Shown: piece after piece, positions 26,155 through 38,101 of the stretch | Position numbering within the stretch: the stretch's first letter is position 1 | Layout of the letters: each line of letters starts with the position of its first letter | Assembly: GCA_973895155.1 (NCBI GenBank) | Contig: OZ316897.1 | Coordinates: forward strand, 5,146,001 to 5,210,000 | DNA from: Marsupella aquatica | Lineage: Eukaryota; Marchantiophyta | DNA length: 64,000 bases | Direction of reading: 5' to 3' | The notes under the pieces: generated by a model | Told to the model about the DNA's origin: nothing | The model's database searches: none | What the model saw: the letters and a program-made list of their open reading frames with translations, nothing else | Position numbers and translations under genes: made by a program

Positions 26155-28659
26155 TTATAGGTGAGTAATGGGGTCCGATCGAGCTCTGGTGTTTGCCTCA
26201 GAAACTTTAGGTGTAGCATCCACTTTAGTATCTCCTATTCCCGCAGTATTAGACTTCCTCCCTCCTAAATTACCAATAGGTCCTAGTTAGAACAAGTAAA
26301 TCCTGAGTATTCAAACAAGCTAACGCCAGGCGCTAACCAAATGCAAATCACTTAGGTTACAACAAAGGCAAGAATGTAGAAACAAATGTGAATTCGCATG
26401 ATAGTTCAAGCCAGCGCCAGGCGCTGGCCATACTAGGGAACACTATACTCACTTTTCCTCCCAGATTTCGTTGACTCGCTTGGTGCTGCTAACTCCGCTT
26501 TTGCTTTCGCTCGAGGTTTGCGACTTCGGTCCACATGAACAATAGTCGTTTCACAGATACTTTGCAAGTCAGTGGCAGACTTGTCTACATCGTCTAGCAG
26601 GCCCTGCTTCATGTCAGACACAATTTTTGCTGGTATGTGGGACTTTGAAAGCTTATGGAATGCATCTTTCTCCCTTTGATCAAAAGGAGAATCCCATCTA
26701 TCTGTATCTAGATACCAGGGGCAGTGAGTTCTCTCCCATTCTATCGTAGGTCTTGGAGGAAATATGCCCTCCGCTAGGTACATGGAGTACAAATCAGCTA
26801 TGGCGTCATCCTCACTTATTGTAATCCACTTCATGAAAGCTGCAGGATATGCCCAGAAGTAATCAGGTTTGGTTACCTCCATGTGCATGTAGAACCTGTA
26901 AAGATACCTTTTAGCCCGCTTCTGGTTTTTCTGGGTATAGTCTTCTTTGTCTGGATACTTTGAAGGCCACATAGTGTGAAAAACTTACTCTTCACAGAAT
27001 CACCATATCTCTTGAATTCATTTGTAACAAACTGAACGAGATCATCAAACGAACCACAATTCCACTCTTCCAATCTAGTCGCGGGCATAGTTTGCTCTAC
27101 TTCACGCAGACATGAATGTAACATGCCGACAACAATTCCCTCTACACTATTCCAAGTGATCCAAGTATGACACCATTGTTTGACTGGGTCGTCGTTAACA
27201 CTTGCCGGGTGGAAAAACTGTCTCCGCAGCTCAGGATTGCAATGTGCCACAAGTAGGATGCTCCACAACTTTGGGTCTAGGGCAGAAACAGGAGTGAACA
27301 ATCGGGCGCGGTCCATTGTACATACGATGGCGTCAGGCTTCTTCTCTCTCTTGTTTCTCTCTGTGACAGCATACATTTCTGCATATGTACTAAGAAAATC
27401 TTCAAATTCAGGACTTAACAAGGGCGTAATTTTTGAGGACTTCACTGCCCAGTCTTTGGTCGCGTCCTTCATCATGGCCGCATGGCGTTTGGAAATCTTG
27501 TCCACCGACCAGGGACTCCCTTGAGCCTTGGCTGCCTCCATGTCAAGCTTGAATTGGTGAGAATAGGACTTTATCTTATTCTCACATAGAATGTAAACAA
27601 GAGCTTCCTGTGGCATCTTCTTCGTATACCATGACCCCTTCTGAGTCTTTAGCCGAATGCTCTCAAACTTCTTGAAATTAGCCGGGTCAATCAGTTTACT
27701 GTAATACTCAAGGTCATGCGCAAGAATTCGTTTGATTCTATCTGCATTGAGAATCCAAGATGGCTCAACAACTGCTTGGCCAAGCCTACACGAAGAGATG
27801 CAGCGAGTTAGAGTCAAAGTACAATTTATCTATAACCAGCGCCGAGCGCTCTTAAATAGAACACTCGCAAGATTCAAAGAAGGTACCGGAAAAGAATGAG
27901 AACTTACTGATTCACGGTGTGCATAGCTGCCTCAATTTCAATAAGAGATCCCTTGTCTCCCTTAAATATTGTGCAGAGCACTCGAGGATGGTATTTTGGA
28001 TTGTCAGGGTTCTCCTCGGTAACAAGCGTCCATGAGTACAGCCTGTGATTTCCATCGAAGACAGAGAACATCTTATCCTTCAACACGAGAAAATCTGGAT
28101 CGGCCTCGCATTCAGCCTCAAACTTCTCATTCTCCAATTGCCAAATTGGATCCCATGACTCACGAATTTCCTGGGTACAGGTCAGAACAATTCCATTCTC
28201 ATCCGTTGGCTGCACATAGAAATGCATTCCTATGGATGAATTGTAACCCATACTGCGAAACGAGTCTTTCAGCTTCTCGATGGAAGAGCTATCTTTCTGC
28301 AAAGTATGAACCACCTCCATATGAACCAATCGGCATAGAGGGATTCGAGGCGGCTCCTTGTCAAATCCACGAGAATCCTTTCCAAAACACATGACATGTT
28401 TTGAGATGAGATCAGTCTCTGCGAGTGCGCAGTCCGAAACATCTTGGATCGCAATCGTGTCGAGGTTCTCCATCTTTCTACGCAGAGATTTAGGAACCAA
28501 AACAACGCTAACAGAAGTAGGAGGCAGCAACTTTGTCGAACGAGTTACACGACGTGTATAAACTGAACCAGTAAATGAAGACTGCAAGGATTCAGAATAA
28601 GCTCGCTCTTGGTCAGGAACAACACTATACCCTCTGGATGAAGAGGAGAATACCTCCAT
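26155..28659 (-). pseudogene. ParB/Srx-like domain protein, element A (truncated, frameshifted)
   Basis: Minus strand. Exon 1 28659-27908, exon 2 27785-26453, exon 3 26264-26155, all with GT-AG borders at the same codon phases as in copy B. Exon 1 carries a ParB-like pattern: IPLCRLVHMEVVHTLQ, then IEKLKDSFRSMGYNSS, then MFSVFDGNHRLYSW, where DGNHRL matches the ParB/sulfiredoxin superfamily signature. In ParB this fold binds CTP near DNA. Exon 2 (about 440 codons) is unassigned. A one-base frameshift lies near 26985, after KSKFF. Exon 3 stops at TAA 26155-26157 where copy B goes on for several hundred codons. Each intron contains a palindrome (27838; 26321 and 26411). The upstream gene is the divergent transposase. 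The ParB call is by motif and eye. Confidence 0.6.
26321..26427. repeat. two palindromes in intron 2 of the element A ParB-like gene
   Basis: TAACGCCAGGCGCTA at 26321-26335 and CCAGCGCC-A-GGCGCTGG at 26411-26427, the latter a perfect 17-bp odd-length palindrome. Both lie inside the intron 26265-26452. Confidence 0.9.
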
Positions 28660-29622
28660 CGTCTTCCTTCCAGAAGCGTACGAACTATCGTACAATGAAA
28701 TTATGGAACTCTAATCAACTCTCAACGTGTAATATATTCTAGAAGGAGGGTGGAGTTCAGCGGAACTCTTCGATTAAAGCGAGAAGCTCATAAGTTTGAC
28801 GGATTCCAATGTATGTATGCTGAGAACTTAATTAGCTAAATCAAGCGGTAGAAGAAGCGTAACACACACGGAACTCAGAAGTTACCGTTAAATGTTACCG
28901 TTATAACCGTTTTCCTCCCTCACTCGGAATACTAGCGCCGGGCGCTATTATAAACAACTTCCCTTGAAGTAGATAATTTGGATGATTGTCATGGCAGCGC
29001 CCGGCGCTAGTAAAAACAACAACTATAGAATAGGTCTTAAATGGTGCCTTGAATACATAAATTTCATCAAAACAACCCCATATTTAAAGAAATGTCTATT
29101 GTTTTAATGGTTTTTGGGAAACATTACTTGCATCCTATACTAGCGCCCGACGCTAGTGATAACAAGTATTTTTCATCCATAGTTTTAAAAGAATTCACAT
29201 TTTCATTGATCATTTCAATCCAATTATTTCATAGTATTGATGGATATCTGGAGGGTTTTTCGTATACTAGCGCCAGGCGCTAGTATGGAATATCGAGATT
29301 TGGGGCATATTATGTTGGAGACATTTTAGTTAGCGCCAGGCGCTACTCAAATTGTTCCAACTATACAATATCTTAGAGTCTGTTAAAGATTTTTGTGGTG
29401 TCTTTTTTGGCATTATGTATGCGTCTAACATCCGGACTTATCGGGGAAAAACGACAAAAATCATTTATGTCGCCAACGGATCCTATGTCGACTATGTTTT
29501 ATGTCTTATACAAACGGATCTGTTAATGTGAAGTTCCCATGTTTGACTGATATAAGCTCCATATTACCATAGACTTTTCTTCCTCAAAACATTATAGCCC
29601 TCGTTATTTGTTTTCGATTGCA
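28660..29622. promoter_or_regulatory. divergent intergenic region of element A with five palindromes
   Basis: Lies between the ATGs of the ParB-like gene (minus) and the transposase (plus), so it must hold both promoters. Palindromes: 28933-28947 (centre G), 28995-29009 (centre C), 29141-29155 (one arm altered), 29264-29286 (perfect, 23 bp, half-site ATACTAGCGCC), 29331-29345. The word GTTACCGTT occurs twice, 28881-28889 and 28894-28902, and recurs in the matching region of copy B. A protein that binds these sites could regulate both genes; that is inference. Confidence 0.7.
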
Positions 29623-31346
29623 ATGTCTCGGTCCATCATTCTATCCCAATTCGGGACTGGAGATATTGTAACCATCCCCGTCCCTGTGGAAGACACGTAC
29701 AAGCAGGTCCGGGAGAGATACCTTTGCGGGAGATTTGATTTGAGGATGAATGATATTGAGGCCATTGTTCAAGATCTCAAAACCAGTGATGACATCGAAG
29801 ATGCAGCAACATTCAATGTGGATGATGGTGAACGGTTTTGGCATCTATACGCGGGGATTTCGTACTCACTTCGAGTAAGACAACATGAAGGACCGTCCAA
29901 TGTCCCCCAAGTTCCATTTGATGTTGCCAAGATTTCTTCTAGTGAAGATGGGGATCACACTCCAAGTCCTACGTTGAAAATGAAAGTCCCGCAACATGCT
30001 GTCGTTAAAGGTGAGACTCCAGGAAGCTCTAACCAGTTGGAGGTCGTGTATCAGCGGAGTGCAATGGATACGTTACTCAAATCCACTGGTCATAGCGAGT
30101 TATCGAGGTTCATATCAACGGGTGATTTCAGACATGAGCAAGTCTCCTGTCTGCCAACTAAGTACAACAGGAATGTCGTGTTTGAATTGCCACCCATTGA
30201 CAAGATGCTCTCTAAAGGCTCTAGGCTTAGGGACATGGACCGTGCCAAAGATTGCTACATTTGGACACGCATATTTCCAACTACCGCGAACGTTCAGCCG
30301 AAAAAACTTTGGCAATTCGGTAAGGTTACCTGTACGGGATTCATTGAATGTCGGAACAAGTCCTACGAGTACTTCCAAAGGAAGAAGAAGGCAAATGGTA
30401 AGGCATGGCAGGGTACTCCAAAGCTTAGTGGTCAGTATGCTGTCGGATCTTTTATCAAAGAGGGCGGTGTTGTGTGTCATTATTGTGATCAGATTCCTTT
30501 TTGTGTCAAGTACTGCCCTGCCCGTTTGTTCTATATGTACCCGCAAGTATTACTTGATGCGGAAACATGTAGTCATATGTCCCGCCTGGCGATTCATATA
30601 GGTGAGCATAACCATCCAGGTAGAAAAACCTTTTGTAGGAGTGCGGAGAAGATGGCTGAGGATTTAATTAAAAAAAATCATGAAGCCAATCCTCTGGCAA
30701 AACCAGCTGGGATCTTGAATTCTGCTACAGGGTCCATAGTGAAAGCTCTCTGCGAACATGTTGACAACATGGTCGATATCGAAGAAACTGAAATATGGAA
30801 GTCTCTGATGGTACTTTCCACTCCCCAGAAGTTTGCATCTCTTTGTCGGAGCGTTAGGATAGACCAAAAGGGTCAGGGTGAACTTGATTTTCTCTCGCAA
30901 ATGCAGAAGAAGATTAACCTGTCGTTTCTCCAGAGGTATTTGCTCCCGGGTCAGGGATGTCAAGACGACATGCCTCACATCTTTAAAATGACCATGAAGG
31001 GTCACGGTTTTGGTGTGGATCTTTTGAGACAGATGCAACCTGGTGGAAGACTCGAAGGAGCCTGGGTCAGTTTTGATGTGATGCAGCGTATCACAACCAA
31101 TTGGTTTACTTTTAGCGCGCATGTCTATGACCATAACTTCCGTGCACTTTGTACAATTTTCACATGCGAGTTGAAAGGTGAAGACACTGAGTCTTTCAAA
31201 AAGGCTTGGAGAGTTATGATTGAGGTTTGCAAGGAGAATGGATTACAGGAGGTTATGGGTTTATGGCGGACAATGCACAAGCTGGATGGAATGCTATGCG
31301 AAATGTTTTTTTTGGTGGACACCCAGACCCGGAGAGGGAGCGCTCT

Positions 31347-32016
31347 GATGCATTTCACTTTTTTTTTCTTTTTTTTCCCCAAAATTGAAATAAAACCCGC
31401 AAAACCCTACGGGAAAGGGGGCCAAAAAGGCAACAAAGACGCCCAGAAAGGGCAAGCCAGAGCCCGAGGAGAACACTACAAGGCCGCTAAAGAGCACACT
31501 ACTTCTATTGCAATCGTGATGGGTCCAAGCTGAAATTTATCGATACTTCTAAGGCACCCGTGACGAGTCCTAGAATTCGCATTTCAGGTCAGTGAGCCTA
31601 GAAAATCAACAGCGAACAGGAGCAGCAGCTCGACCCCTGACAACCCAACCAGGGAAAAGACCAAAGCAGGGGAGAGTGACCCTGTCAAAGAGTGGACAAG
31701 GCGTAAATTCGTGGCATTAGTCCGAGAGAGATAGTGTGAACCGTGCCTCCGGTCTCAAAATCCAGTTCAGACGTTCTATGACGGTTTCTTCCTTGGTCCG
31801 CAGCAGCCGTGTGCGCCGGTTGCAGGGGCCAGAGTCTTCACATAGTCCATGTATTTGGTCAATCATTTCTGAAAAGATCTGTAGCAGATCAAATTTCCTA
31901 CTTCTACCATTGTTAAATACACTCTCATTCCTGGCTAGCCAAATATGCCATAGTACTTGATAAACCATGAAGACTATCAAGGATCGAGCAAGACTGTGTC
32001 GATGCATTTCACTTTT
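31347..32016 (-). mobile_element. LINE 3' fragment in the transposase, with 16-bp target duplication
   Basis: Minus-strand LINE remnant of about 640 bp. Its A-rich tail appears as the T run at 31359-31378. The coding part (32007-31717) reads VMWL-type zf-RVT tail sequence such as WHIWLARNESVFNNG, as in the LINE at 10.4 kb. GATGCATTTCACTTTT occurs at 31347-31362 and again at 32001-32016, a 16-bp target duplication. The transposase frame resumes after the second copy (DAFHFYQSFHRH), which proves insertion into the gene. Confidence 0.92.
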
Positions 32017-32304
32017 ATCAATCTTTCCATCGGCATTCCAAGGAAGGAGTACTCAAAGAATGTCAATCGGAACATCGGAGACTTTGGGAGAAACTAAGAA
32101 ACGCTCCAACGTTTGTGGTAGCGTATCGCGTGTCCCAAGAGATTGTGGTTTGGTGGCAATCAGGAAACTGTGTCCCTGGAAAGCTCATGATGCTACAAAG
32201 CTGGATATCCTGGTGGGTTGTTCGATGGCGCCAGTGGGGCAATTTTATTCTAGTGGTATGATATCCATCTCCTCTCTTGTCTTTCATTTCCATCAACTTT
32301 ATAT

Positions 32305-32430
32305 TAGCGCCAGGCGTTGGTATGATTTTCTCGTATTTGAGTCCAACATGTCCATAAAGTTCCAGAATCATAATCTAAATTGTATTTCACGTATGTTATA
32401 AATACTTGTCGGTGCTAGCGCCGGGCGCTG
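32305..32430. repeat. two palindromes in the transposase intron, element A
   Basis: TAGCGCCAGGCGTTG at 32305-32319 (one mismatch in each arm end) and TAGCGCCGGGCGCTG at 32416-32430 (centre G). Both are inside the 219-bp intron. Confidence 0.85.
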
Positions 32431-33801
32431 GTAATACAATGCTAGTACTGATTATTGCATTCGGACTATGGCAGAGCAAAAGCGCAGAAGAAGGTGCCTT
32501 GATTCCAAACTGTACAGGGTCAGAATCAAGGCATGCGTCTATGAAAGCCTGGGCTACAAAGAAAAAAGTTGGTCTTTTTGAAGCATGCAAAGTGGACCAA
32601 AACTGAGCCCTATCTCAAGTTGCGGGATACAGTGCATATCGAAAAGGGTTGAACAGAGGAAAGGGACCGACTATATGGGAATTGGCGTTCCATTCCGCCG
32701 ATCAAGCAGGTTCGCCGAGGTTATTTGAAGATGCGACCAACATGCTTCTTTCCAACGCAGTGGACTTTGATTTGGAAAGAAGTACTCCCCTTAATGGAGA
32801 TATCGTGACCAAGTCAATGAAGAGAAAGGGACATGCAACTGGGACTGTCTCTCCACAAGACTCCCATCGGCATGACACCGTTCTCATAACCACACCAAAT
32901 ACTCGTGGTTTGAAAAGGAAAAACCTAAACAAAACTGACTTTGCCTCCATTCCCTCAAATTCTAATGATCTTGTGACAAGAGTGGTACTGATCTCTCTGG
33001 TATGGACACATCAGATGGTGATACTGATTCACTGGACAATACCCCTCAAACAACCCGTACAACAAGATCCACAAAACCTCCGCTCAGTGCACCAGCCTCA
33101 CTTCAGAATCCACTTCCATGCACGATTGTGCTCGAGAAGGATGTCCCTCTGGGGCAGTGGCAGCTGCGACGGACGTCCAAGTATGGAGCAGGTCCCCAGT
33201 GTAATGGGACACTCAATGGGAGTTCTGATCGCGATGAGTGTCGAAATCGTATCAAGAAGGTTGGCTTCCATTCGTCTGACGGTGTTGTTGGAATTGTCGT
33301 GAAGGGCCATCGTCTCTTCAGGGGCGAACCGATCTCCGAAATGATTTGGTTCTGCCCAAACCAAACCTGTTATAAGAGTCGTCCGCGTTGTGGTGTTCAT
33401 TAGCTTCCTCCTCTTCCTGAAATTTTGCCTGTTCTGAAGGGTACGAACCTATCTCCTTCTGAAATCACGTTCCTCGAAGAGCAAGGACTTGTCTTAGCCC
33501 GAACAACAGGATCGAGTCGATCTGCGCCATCTTTGTTTGACCTCAGGATAAATGTGAACGTGTTCCCAGAAACAATAAGGTTTTTGGAGCCAAATGTCCG
33601 GTTGGGTAGTCGGAATGGGAGGAACTCAAGACCTCGGTCTAATCTCACTGTGGGTCACACTAAGCGAATGGAGTCTGCACGACAAGAAGAGATGAGTTTG
33701 GATGGGGAATGGAATTTTCGGACTGGAAATGCTTTTGGAAAGCAATTTTGAATTCGAACCCATGAGAACCTTCGATCACCAAGCACGTACTTCGTGCAAA
33801 T

Positions 33802-34005
33802 TTGTATCTTCCCTGCTTGCTCTATGAGGACTTCTTCCTACGACATTCGCGTGGCAAGTCGTACATGCCTTGTAAACATCTATACTGGGTGTACAAAAAT
33901 GTTTTCAAACTTGAGGTTGAGGAGTCGACTCTTTGTAGCCAACCAATTTTGACTGTGGGCGAAGTCAGGCTTGTCTTGGAGAGGCAGAACTTGAATGGCT
34001 TATAA
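33802..34005 (+). CDS. small ORF at the 3' end of element A
   Basis: 67 codons, with YLPCLLYEDFFL near the start and LTVGEVRLVLERQNLNG near the end. It may be the last exon of the transposase gene in a shifted frame, or a chance frame. No domain recognised. A degenerate palindrome (AGCATCGGGCGCT, 34109) follows. Confidence 0.25.
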   Translation: MYLPCLLYEDFFLRHSRGKSYMPCKHLYWVYKNVFKLEVEESTLCSQPILTVGEVRLVLERQNLNGL

Positions 34006-34125
34006 TAGGGGCCGAAACTTCCGTATAGGTCGTTCAATATAACGGATAGTCACTATTTTGTCTTTACCCAACGGATATGTTACTTGTTTTATTCAGTATT
34101 TTTTGGTTAGCATCGGGCGCTGCTT

Positions 34126-34690
34126 TTATTATGTACGCGTGTAGTGTAAGCATTACACTATGTTTTATTTAAAATGTGTAAGTTGATATCATTATGTTTT
34201 ATCTTTCAAGCCACGTTTATTCAATTATTCTGAAATAAATCGTTAGGAGGTGTTTTGTCATTTGTTTGTCACGGTACTCGGTCCATTTAAGTGAACTCAT
34301 TTTGATTGAGTTCATTTGGACACTACTCTTCACTTGTTCTGTGGTGGGTCCCACCCTAAGGTTCACTTTTTAGCTTGGATGAATAGTGATATTTGAATGA
34401 ATGTTTCATTGAGTATAGTCCCCATACCGTGTTCAGTTATCTTCCAGATCAAAATGTTGTTGCAAGGGAGGATTGCTAGTACTCTTCATCCATCGGATGG
34501 CACACAATAATTGTTTGTTTTAAACCTAATTCACTTCAGAAAATTTTTGTGATTAGCGTAGTTTTTCATTCGGACCAAAGGGCTGTGGTTGATGCAAAAC
34601 TGGTAACAGGGAATCGCTTACTGGTAACAGCTATATTTGACAATTAACAGCAAAAAATTTCTTGGTAACAGGTTTTCTGTTTTCTGTCAT
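34126..34690. other. unassigned AT-rich stretch
   Basis: No gene. GGTAACAG is repeated around 34600-34670, next to the broken end of the gypsy reverse transcriptase. Confidence 0.4.
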
Positions 34691-36318
34691 GGCTATCATA
34701 CCCCTTGAATGAGCAACTGCTCATGTTCCTCCAACATTTTTTAGTAGATTAGGATGTTATCAATAAAGACAACCACTCCTTGGTCCAACAAGTCATGAAA
34801 GATGGTATTCATCATCTTCATGAATGTTGCGGTTGCATTACACAACCCGAACGGCATAACCAAAAATTCATAGGATCCAAACCTTGTGTGCATCGCGGTC
34901 TTATACTCGTCTCCCTTAGCCATGCGGATCTGGTAATACCTAGACACAAGTCCATTTTTGAAAACTTCTTAGCCCCGGAGAGGCAATTGAAGAGGTCATC
35001 CATATGAGGTAATGGGTACTTGTTCTTTACCATTTGCTTATTGAGGGCCCGATAATCTGCGCACAATCTCAAAGTACCATCCTTTTTGGACACAAACAGC
35101 GCGGGCGCCCCATAAGGACTCTTACTAGGACGAATGAACCCTTGGTTGATCAACTTTTCCAAGGCGTTCTTCAACATCATTGGTTTGTTCAGGTTCAAAC
35201 GATAAGGAGCTTTAGCTTGAGAAGCCGAACCTAGCTCCAACTCAACTTGGTGATCCACTTCTCTCCGCGGGGGTCCCTAGGCCCCTCGTGTTAACTAATA
35301 TGGGAGGACGTGTGAACGCTCAAAGGGTGAATTTTATTCATTTGAAACTAATAATTATAATTATTACTGGTAACAAGGGGACTTTTTATAGAAAATGAAA
35401 ATAACAAGGGGTAAGAGGGAAGGGGTCCCGATCGCAGGGGGTTCACTTCTTTTACTTGGAGTGAGGGCCCAGGGGCGGGCGTAAACCTTTAGGTAGCTTC
35501 TACGAGAGCACATCATTTAATTCCTCTAAAATTTCAGGAATTTGACTGCAGTCAGGCCCGGCCTTAGCTAACTTAACCTTTGGCTGCAAAGCAGCCTCCT
35601 TAACTGGGTGGAGAAACATTCATGTCCACCCTTGAAGTCTTTCCACCTATGCTTCACCAATACACACGGAGACAACCACAATACTTTACTTGTACTTTGA
35701 GAAATCTTTCTTTATTTTTGGTAATTTTGTGTACAATGATGGGCTCACCGCCCTTATTGGGAAAATTGAGCACCTCATCCCCCAATTTCAAGGTAACATT
35801 GTGCTTTCTGAGATAAACTACCGACAAAATGAAGTCTACGGCTAGACGATCTAGAATGTAGAACATTTCTTGACTAACAAAATTTTGTTGTTTGCCTATG
35901 ACCTCTACTCAAAATCTATGTACCACTCTCAACACTATCCCTTTCGTGTCGTTTGCAAACTTGCACACTAACGGTTGTAGCAACTCTTGCACGTCCACCC
36001 CAAGACGTGCCGCCGCCTGCCCACTTATGAAGCAGGCGGTCGTGCTTGTATCCACCAAAGCAACACCCAGATTACCGTTAGAAGTGACATTCACAAAAAT
36101 CAGCTTTTCAGGATCCATTGTCTTAACCTCAGGTATCTTCTCTTGCAACAACACCTTCTCTCTGGCGGGAACATCCCCTACAGGGACCTTGTCAACTACT
36201 AAGGGTTCGATTAGAGCAATACTGTCTTACCTTAATGCCCTTTTGCCCCCCATCTCCGTTTGGCTTGCCACCTTTTGTGGAACAATCCTTACTTTGATGG
36301 CCCATGGCGCCACACGTG
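34691..36318 (-). pseudogene. Ty3/gypsy fragment: gag zinc knuckle, protease, 5' part of reverse transcriptase
   Basis: Minus strand, reading down from 36318. A gag CCHC remnant (CGAMGHQSKDC) comes first. A retropepsin-like block follows at 36154-35909 and 35866-35654; the usual DTGA/DSGA appears as VDTSTTACFISG, so the active-site Gly is lost. Reverse transcriptase starts at 35258 ([22 protein letters not shown] in parts, [12 protein letters not shown]) and reaches the catalytic motif as FIDNILIY near 34745, where the second Asp of the usual pair is Asn. The sequence breaks off near 34700, in the middle of the polymerase domain. A roughly 200-bp foreign insert splits protease from polymerase. 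Confidence 0.88.
35270..35470. other. small insertion within the gypsy pol fragment
   Basis: The pol frame before the polymerase domain is interrupted by about 200 bp of AT-rich sequence bordered by GGGTCCCTAGGCCCC on one side and GGGCCCAGGGG on the other. Flanking codons (LPKGL, then REVDHQ on the minus strand) look adjacent in the family. It could be a small MITE; I found no clear inverted repeats or duplication. Confidence 0.35.
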
Positions 36319-37406
36319 AAGGGTCCAATGTAATCAATACCCCACTTTTTGAATGGTGCCAGAGGTAGAATAGGGTGTAGCAGATGTCTCGTGGCAGCCC
36401 TTGGCCCTCCTGCTCTCTAGCAAGGATCACATTGCTTGATAAACTGGTGTACATCCTTGTGTAAGGTTGGCCACCAATAGCCGGCATCTGAAATGTTTTT
36501 AGACGTGGTTACTAGTGCAAAATGTCCTTCGACCTCTTCTCCGTGCATAGCCTATAGGACTTGCTTTACTTCTCCCTGTTCCAAACACCTTTGAATTTTT
36601 CCATTGATCCCATACCTGTGTAAGATGCCTTTAATGCACTGATACTGTCTGATTTTTTGTAGAAAACCTACGGCCTGCCTGTAATCTTGACGTGTTGAGA
36701 AATTGTAGAATATCAGGGTACTACAAATAGCTCCTCATCAGGGAATCTATCATCAATGCAGTCCGTAGCTGGTTCACCTGGAAGTTGTGAAAAGAAGTCG
36801 GCATTGCCATGCAGCTTCCCCGGCTTAATTTTCAGCTCGTAGTTAAACTCCTGTAGTAGCAATATCCATCTTGCTACCTTGCCTGTAAGGTCTGGCTTGT
36901 TCACTAGGTATTTCAAACTCTCATGATTGGTATGAAAGATCACTTTGTAACCCAGTACATAATGCCTTAACTTCTTACAAGAGTAAATGACTCCTAATGC
37001 CTCCCTTTCTATGGTTGAATAGTTTCTTTTGGCATTGGCAAGATCTTGGCTTGCATAGTATATGGAATGGTCCCTTCCCTTCTCATCCAATTGACTCAGT
37101 ACTAAACCACTACAGAAGCCTGAGACATCTACATACACATGACAATCCTTGTTACAATCTGGTGCTATCATGATTGGGGCCTCAACTAGCATGCATCTGC
37201 TTTAATTCAATTACTGCTGTCACTCTCTCTGGTGTGGGCTCAAAGTCTGCTCCTACCTTGAGCATATTTGTCAATGGTAAAGCTAGTTTGGCAAAATCCT
37301 TGATGAACCTGCGATAATAACCAATGCACCCCAAGAAGGATTGAACATCTTTTATGTTCTTAGGTTGCACAGCCATACTGCTAGCTTACCCTTGTCAATC
37401 TCGATG
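36319..37406 (-). pseudogene. Ty3/gypsy fragment: end of reverse transcriptase, RNase H, start of integrase
   Basis: Minus strand. 37376-37182 holds the reverse transcriptase thumb (DVQSFLGCIGYYRRFIKDFA). 37192-36713 is RNase H (YVDVSGFCSGLVLSQ, YYASQDLANAKRNYST, GKLHGNADFFSQLP). Further down come a degenerate zinc region and the start of the integrase core, FKKWGIDYIGPF, with the first catalytic Asp. It then runs in frame into the gag zinc knuckle at about 36318, which is not the natural order. The upstream part of this piece lies at 48515-48641, beyond the CACTA insertion. Confidence 0.9.
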
Positions 37407-37424
37407 CACTAGTACATTTTTGCT

Positions 37425-37935
37425 CATTTTCCGATGCTCCCGCTGAAACATGAAATAGGCGTCCAATAGCCAGAGTTACGCAAACTTTCGTTAACAAAAG
37501 TATCGGAACTTGCGATCCCCACAGCTTCGGAAACCCGGTATCCGATTCCCAAAACATCGGACATCATTTGCGATACTCCTAATATCGGAACATATCCGAT
37601 GTCTTGACTATCAGACCCCTCTTCTAAAAATTGTTACTAAATTTCCGATCCCTGAAGTATCGCTTTTGATGTCCGATTGAGTAAATTACGGAAATATTGC
37701 GATGGAAAATGTATCGTTTAGTGCTTCCAATAGGTTGGGTATCGCAAATGTTTTCCGAAGTAGCATTTATCACAAATAATTCCGATTCTACAGTATCGGA
37801 AATGGAGTCCGAAAGGGTTTAGATCGGATATATGTGGTTCGAGGTCAAGATTTGAACAAGGAGGTGTTCCGATGGGCTTCTGTTGTTTTAAGCATGGGAA
37901 ATGGTATCGGGAATAAATGGACGTGACTCAAATGC
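37425..37935. repeat. left subterminal repeats of the CACTA element
   Basis: The words TCCGAT, ATCGGA, CCGATAC and TATCGGA recur about 15 times in both orientations in roughly 500 bp. They are also dense at 46130-46310 and 47960-48490. In CACTA elements such arrays bind the TnpA-type protein. Confidence 0.8.
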
Positions 37936-38101
37936 ATATATTACTTAGGGATTGCAATTTGGATTGTGTCAAGGGACTATATACAGTTGTATCCAAAATT
38001 ATATCCAACCAATGAATCTTTGGGCATGTGTGAAATGACATGACAAAATGTATATGATATCCATGAAGATAAAACATATAGGGGTTTTACCTAGGTCGCA
38101 T

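Larger units (their letters stand above)
29623..33751 (+). pseudogene. MULE-like DDE transposase, element A, interrupted by a LINE
   Basis: Start ATG 29623 (MSRSIILSQFGTGDIV). An N-terminal region is followed by a WRKY/GCM1-type zinc finger near 30475-30620: CHYCDQIPFCVKYC, then HIGEHNHP. The catalytic core follows the Mutator-like pattern: first Asp in VSFDVMQR (31075), YDHNFRALCTIFTCEL, second Asp in GFMADNAQAGWNAM (31269), and a candidate Glu in TGSESRHASMK (32523). Intron 32256-32474 holds two palindromes. A Cys-rich C-terminal region (33185-33400; CNGTLNG, WFCPNQTC) is unassigned. Lesions: deletion/frameshift near 31253, LINE inserted after 31362, TGA 32604-32606, frameshift near 33000, TAG 33401-33403. 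Family by motif: DDE of the MULE superfamily; the exact clade is unsure. Confidence 0.75.
26155..34125 (+). mobile_element. element copy A: ParB-like gene and MULE-like transposase with palindromes
   Basis: Limits are set by coding homology with copy B (50.2-59.4 kb) and by the palindromes (26321 to about 34121). True ends and target duplications were not found. It holds a minus-strand ParB-like gene and a plus-strand transposase gene, divergent across a 964-bp gap. Eleven palindromes related to TAGCGCCAGGCGCTA occur: 26321, 26411, 27838 (degenerate), 28933, 28995, 29141, 29264, 29331, 32305, 32416, 34109 (degenerate). The methyltransferase part seen in copy B is missing, so A is 3'-truncated on the minus-strand side. 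A LINE has inserted in the transposase. Confidence 0.75.
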
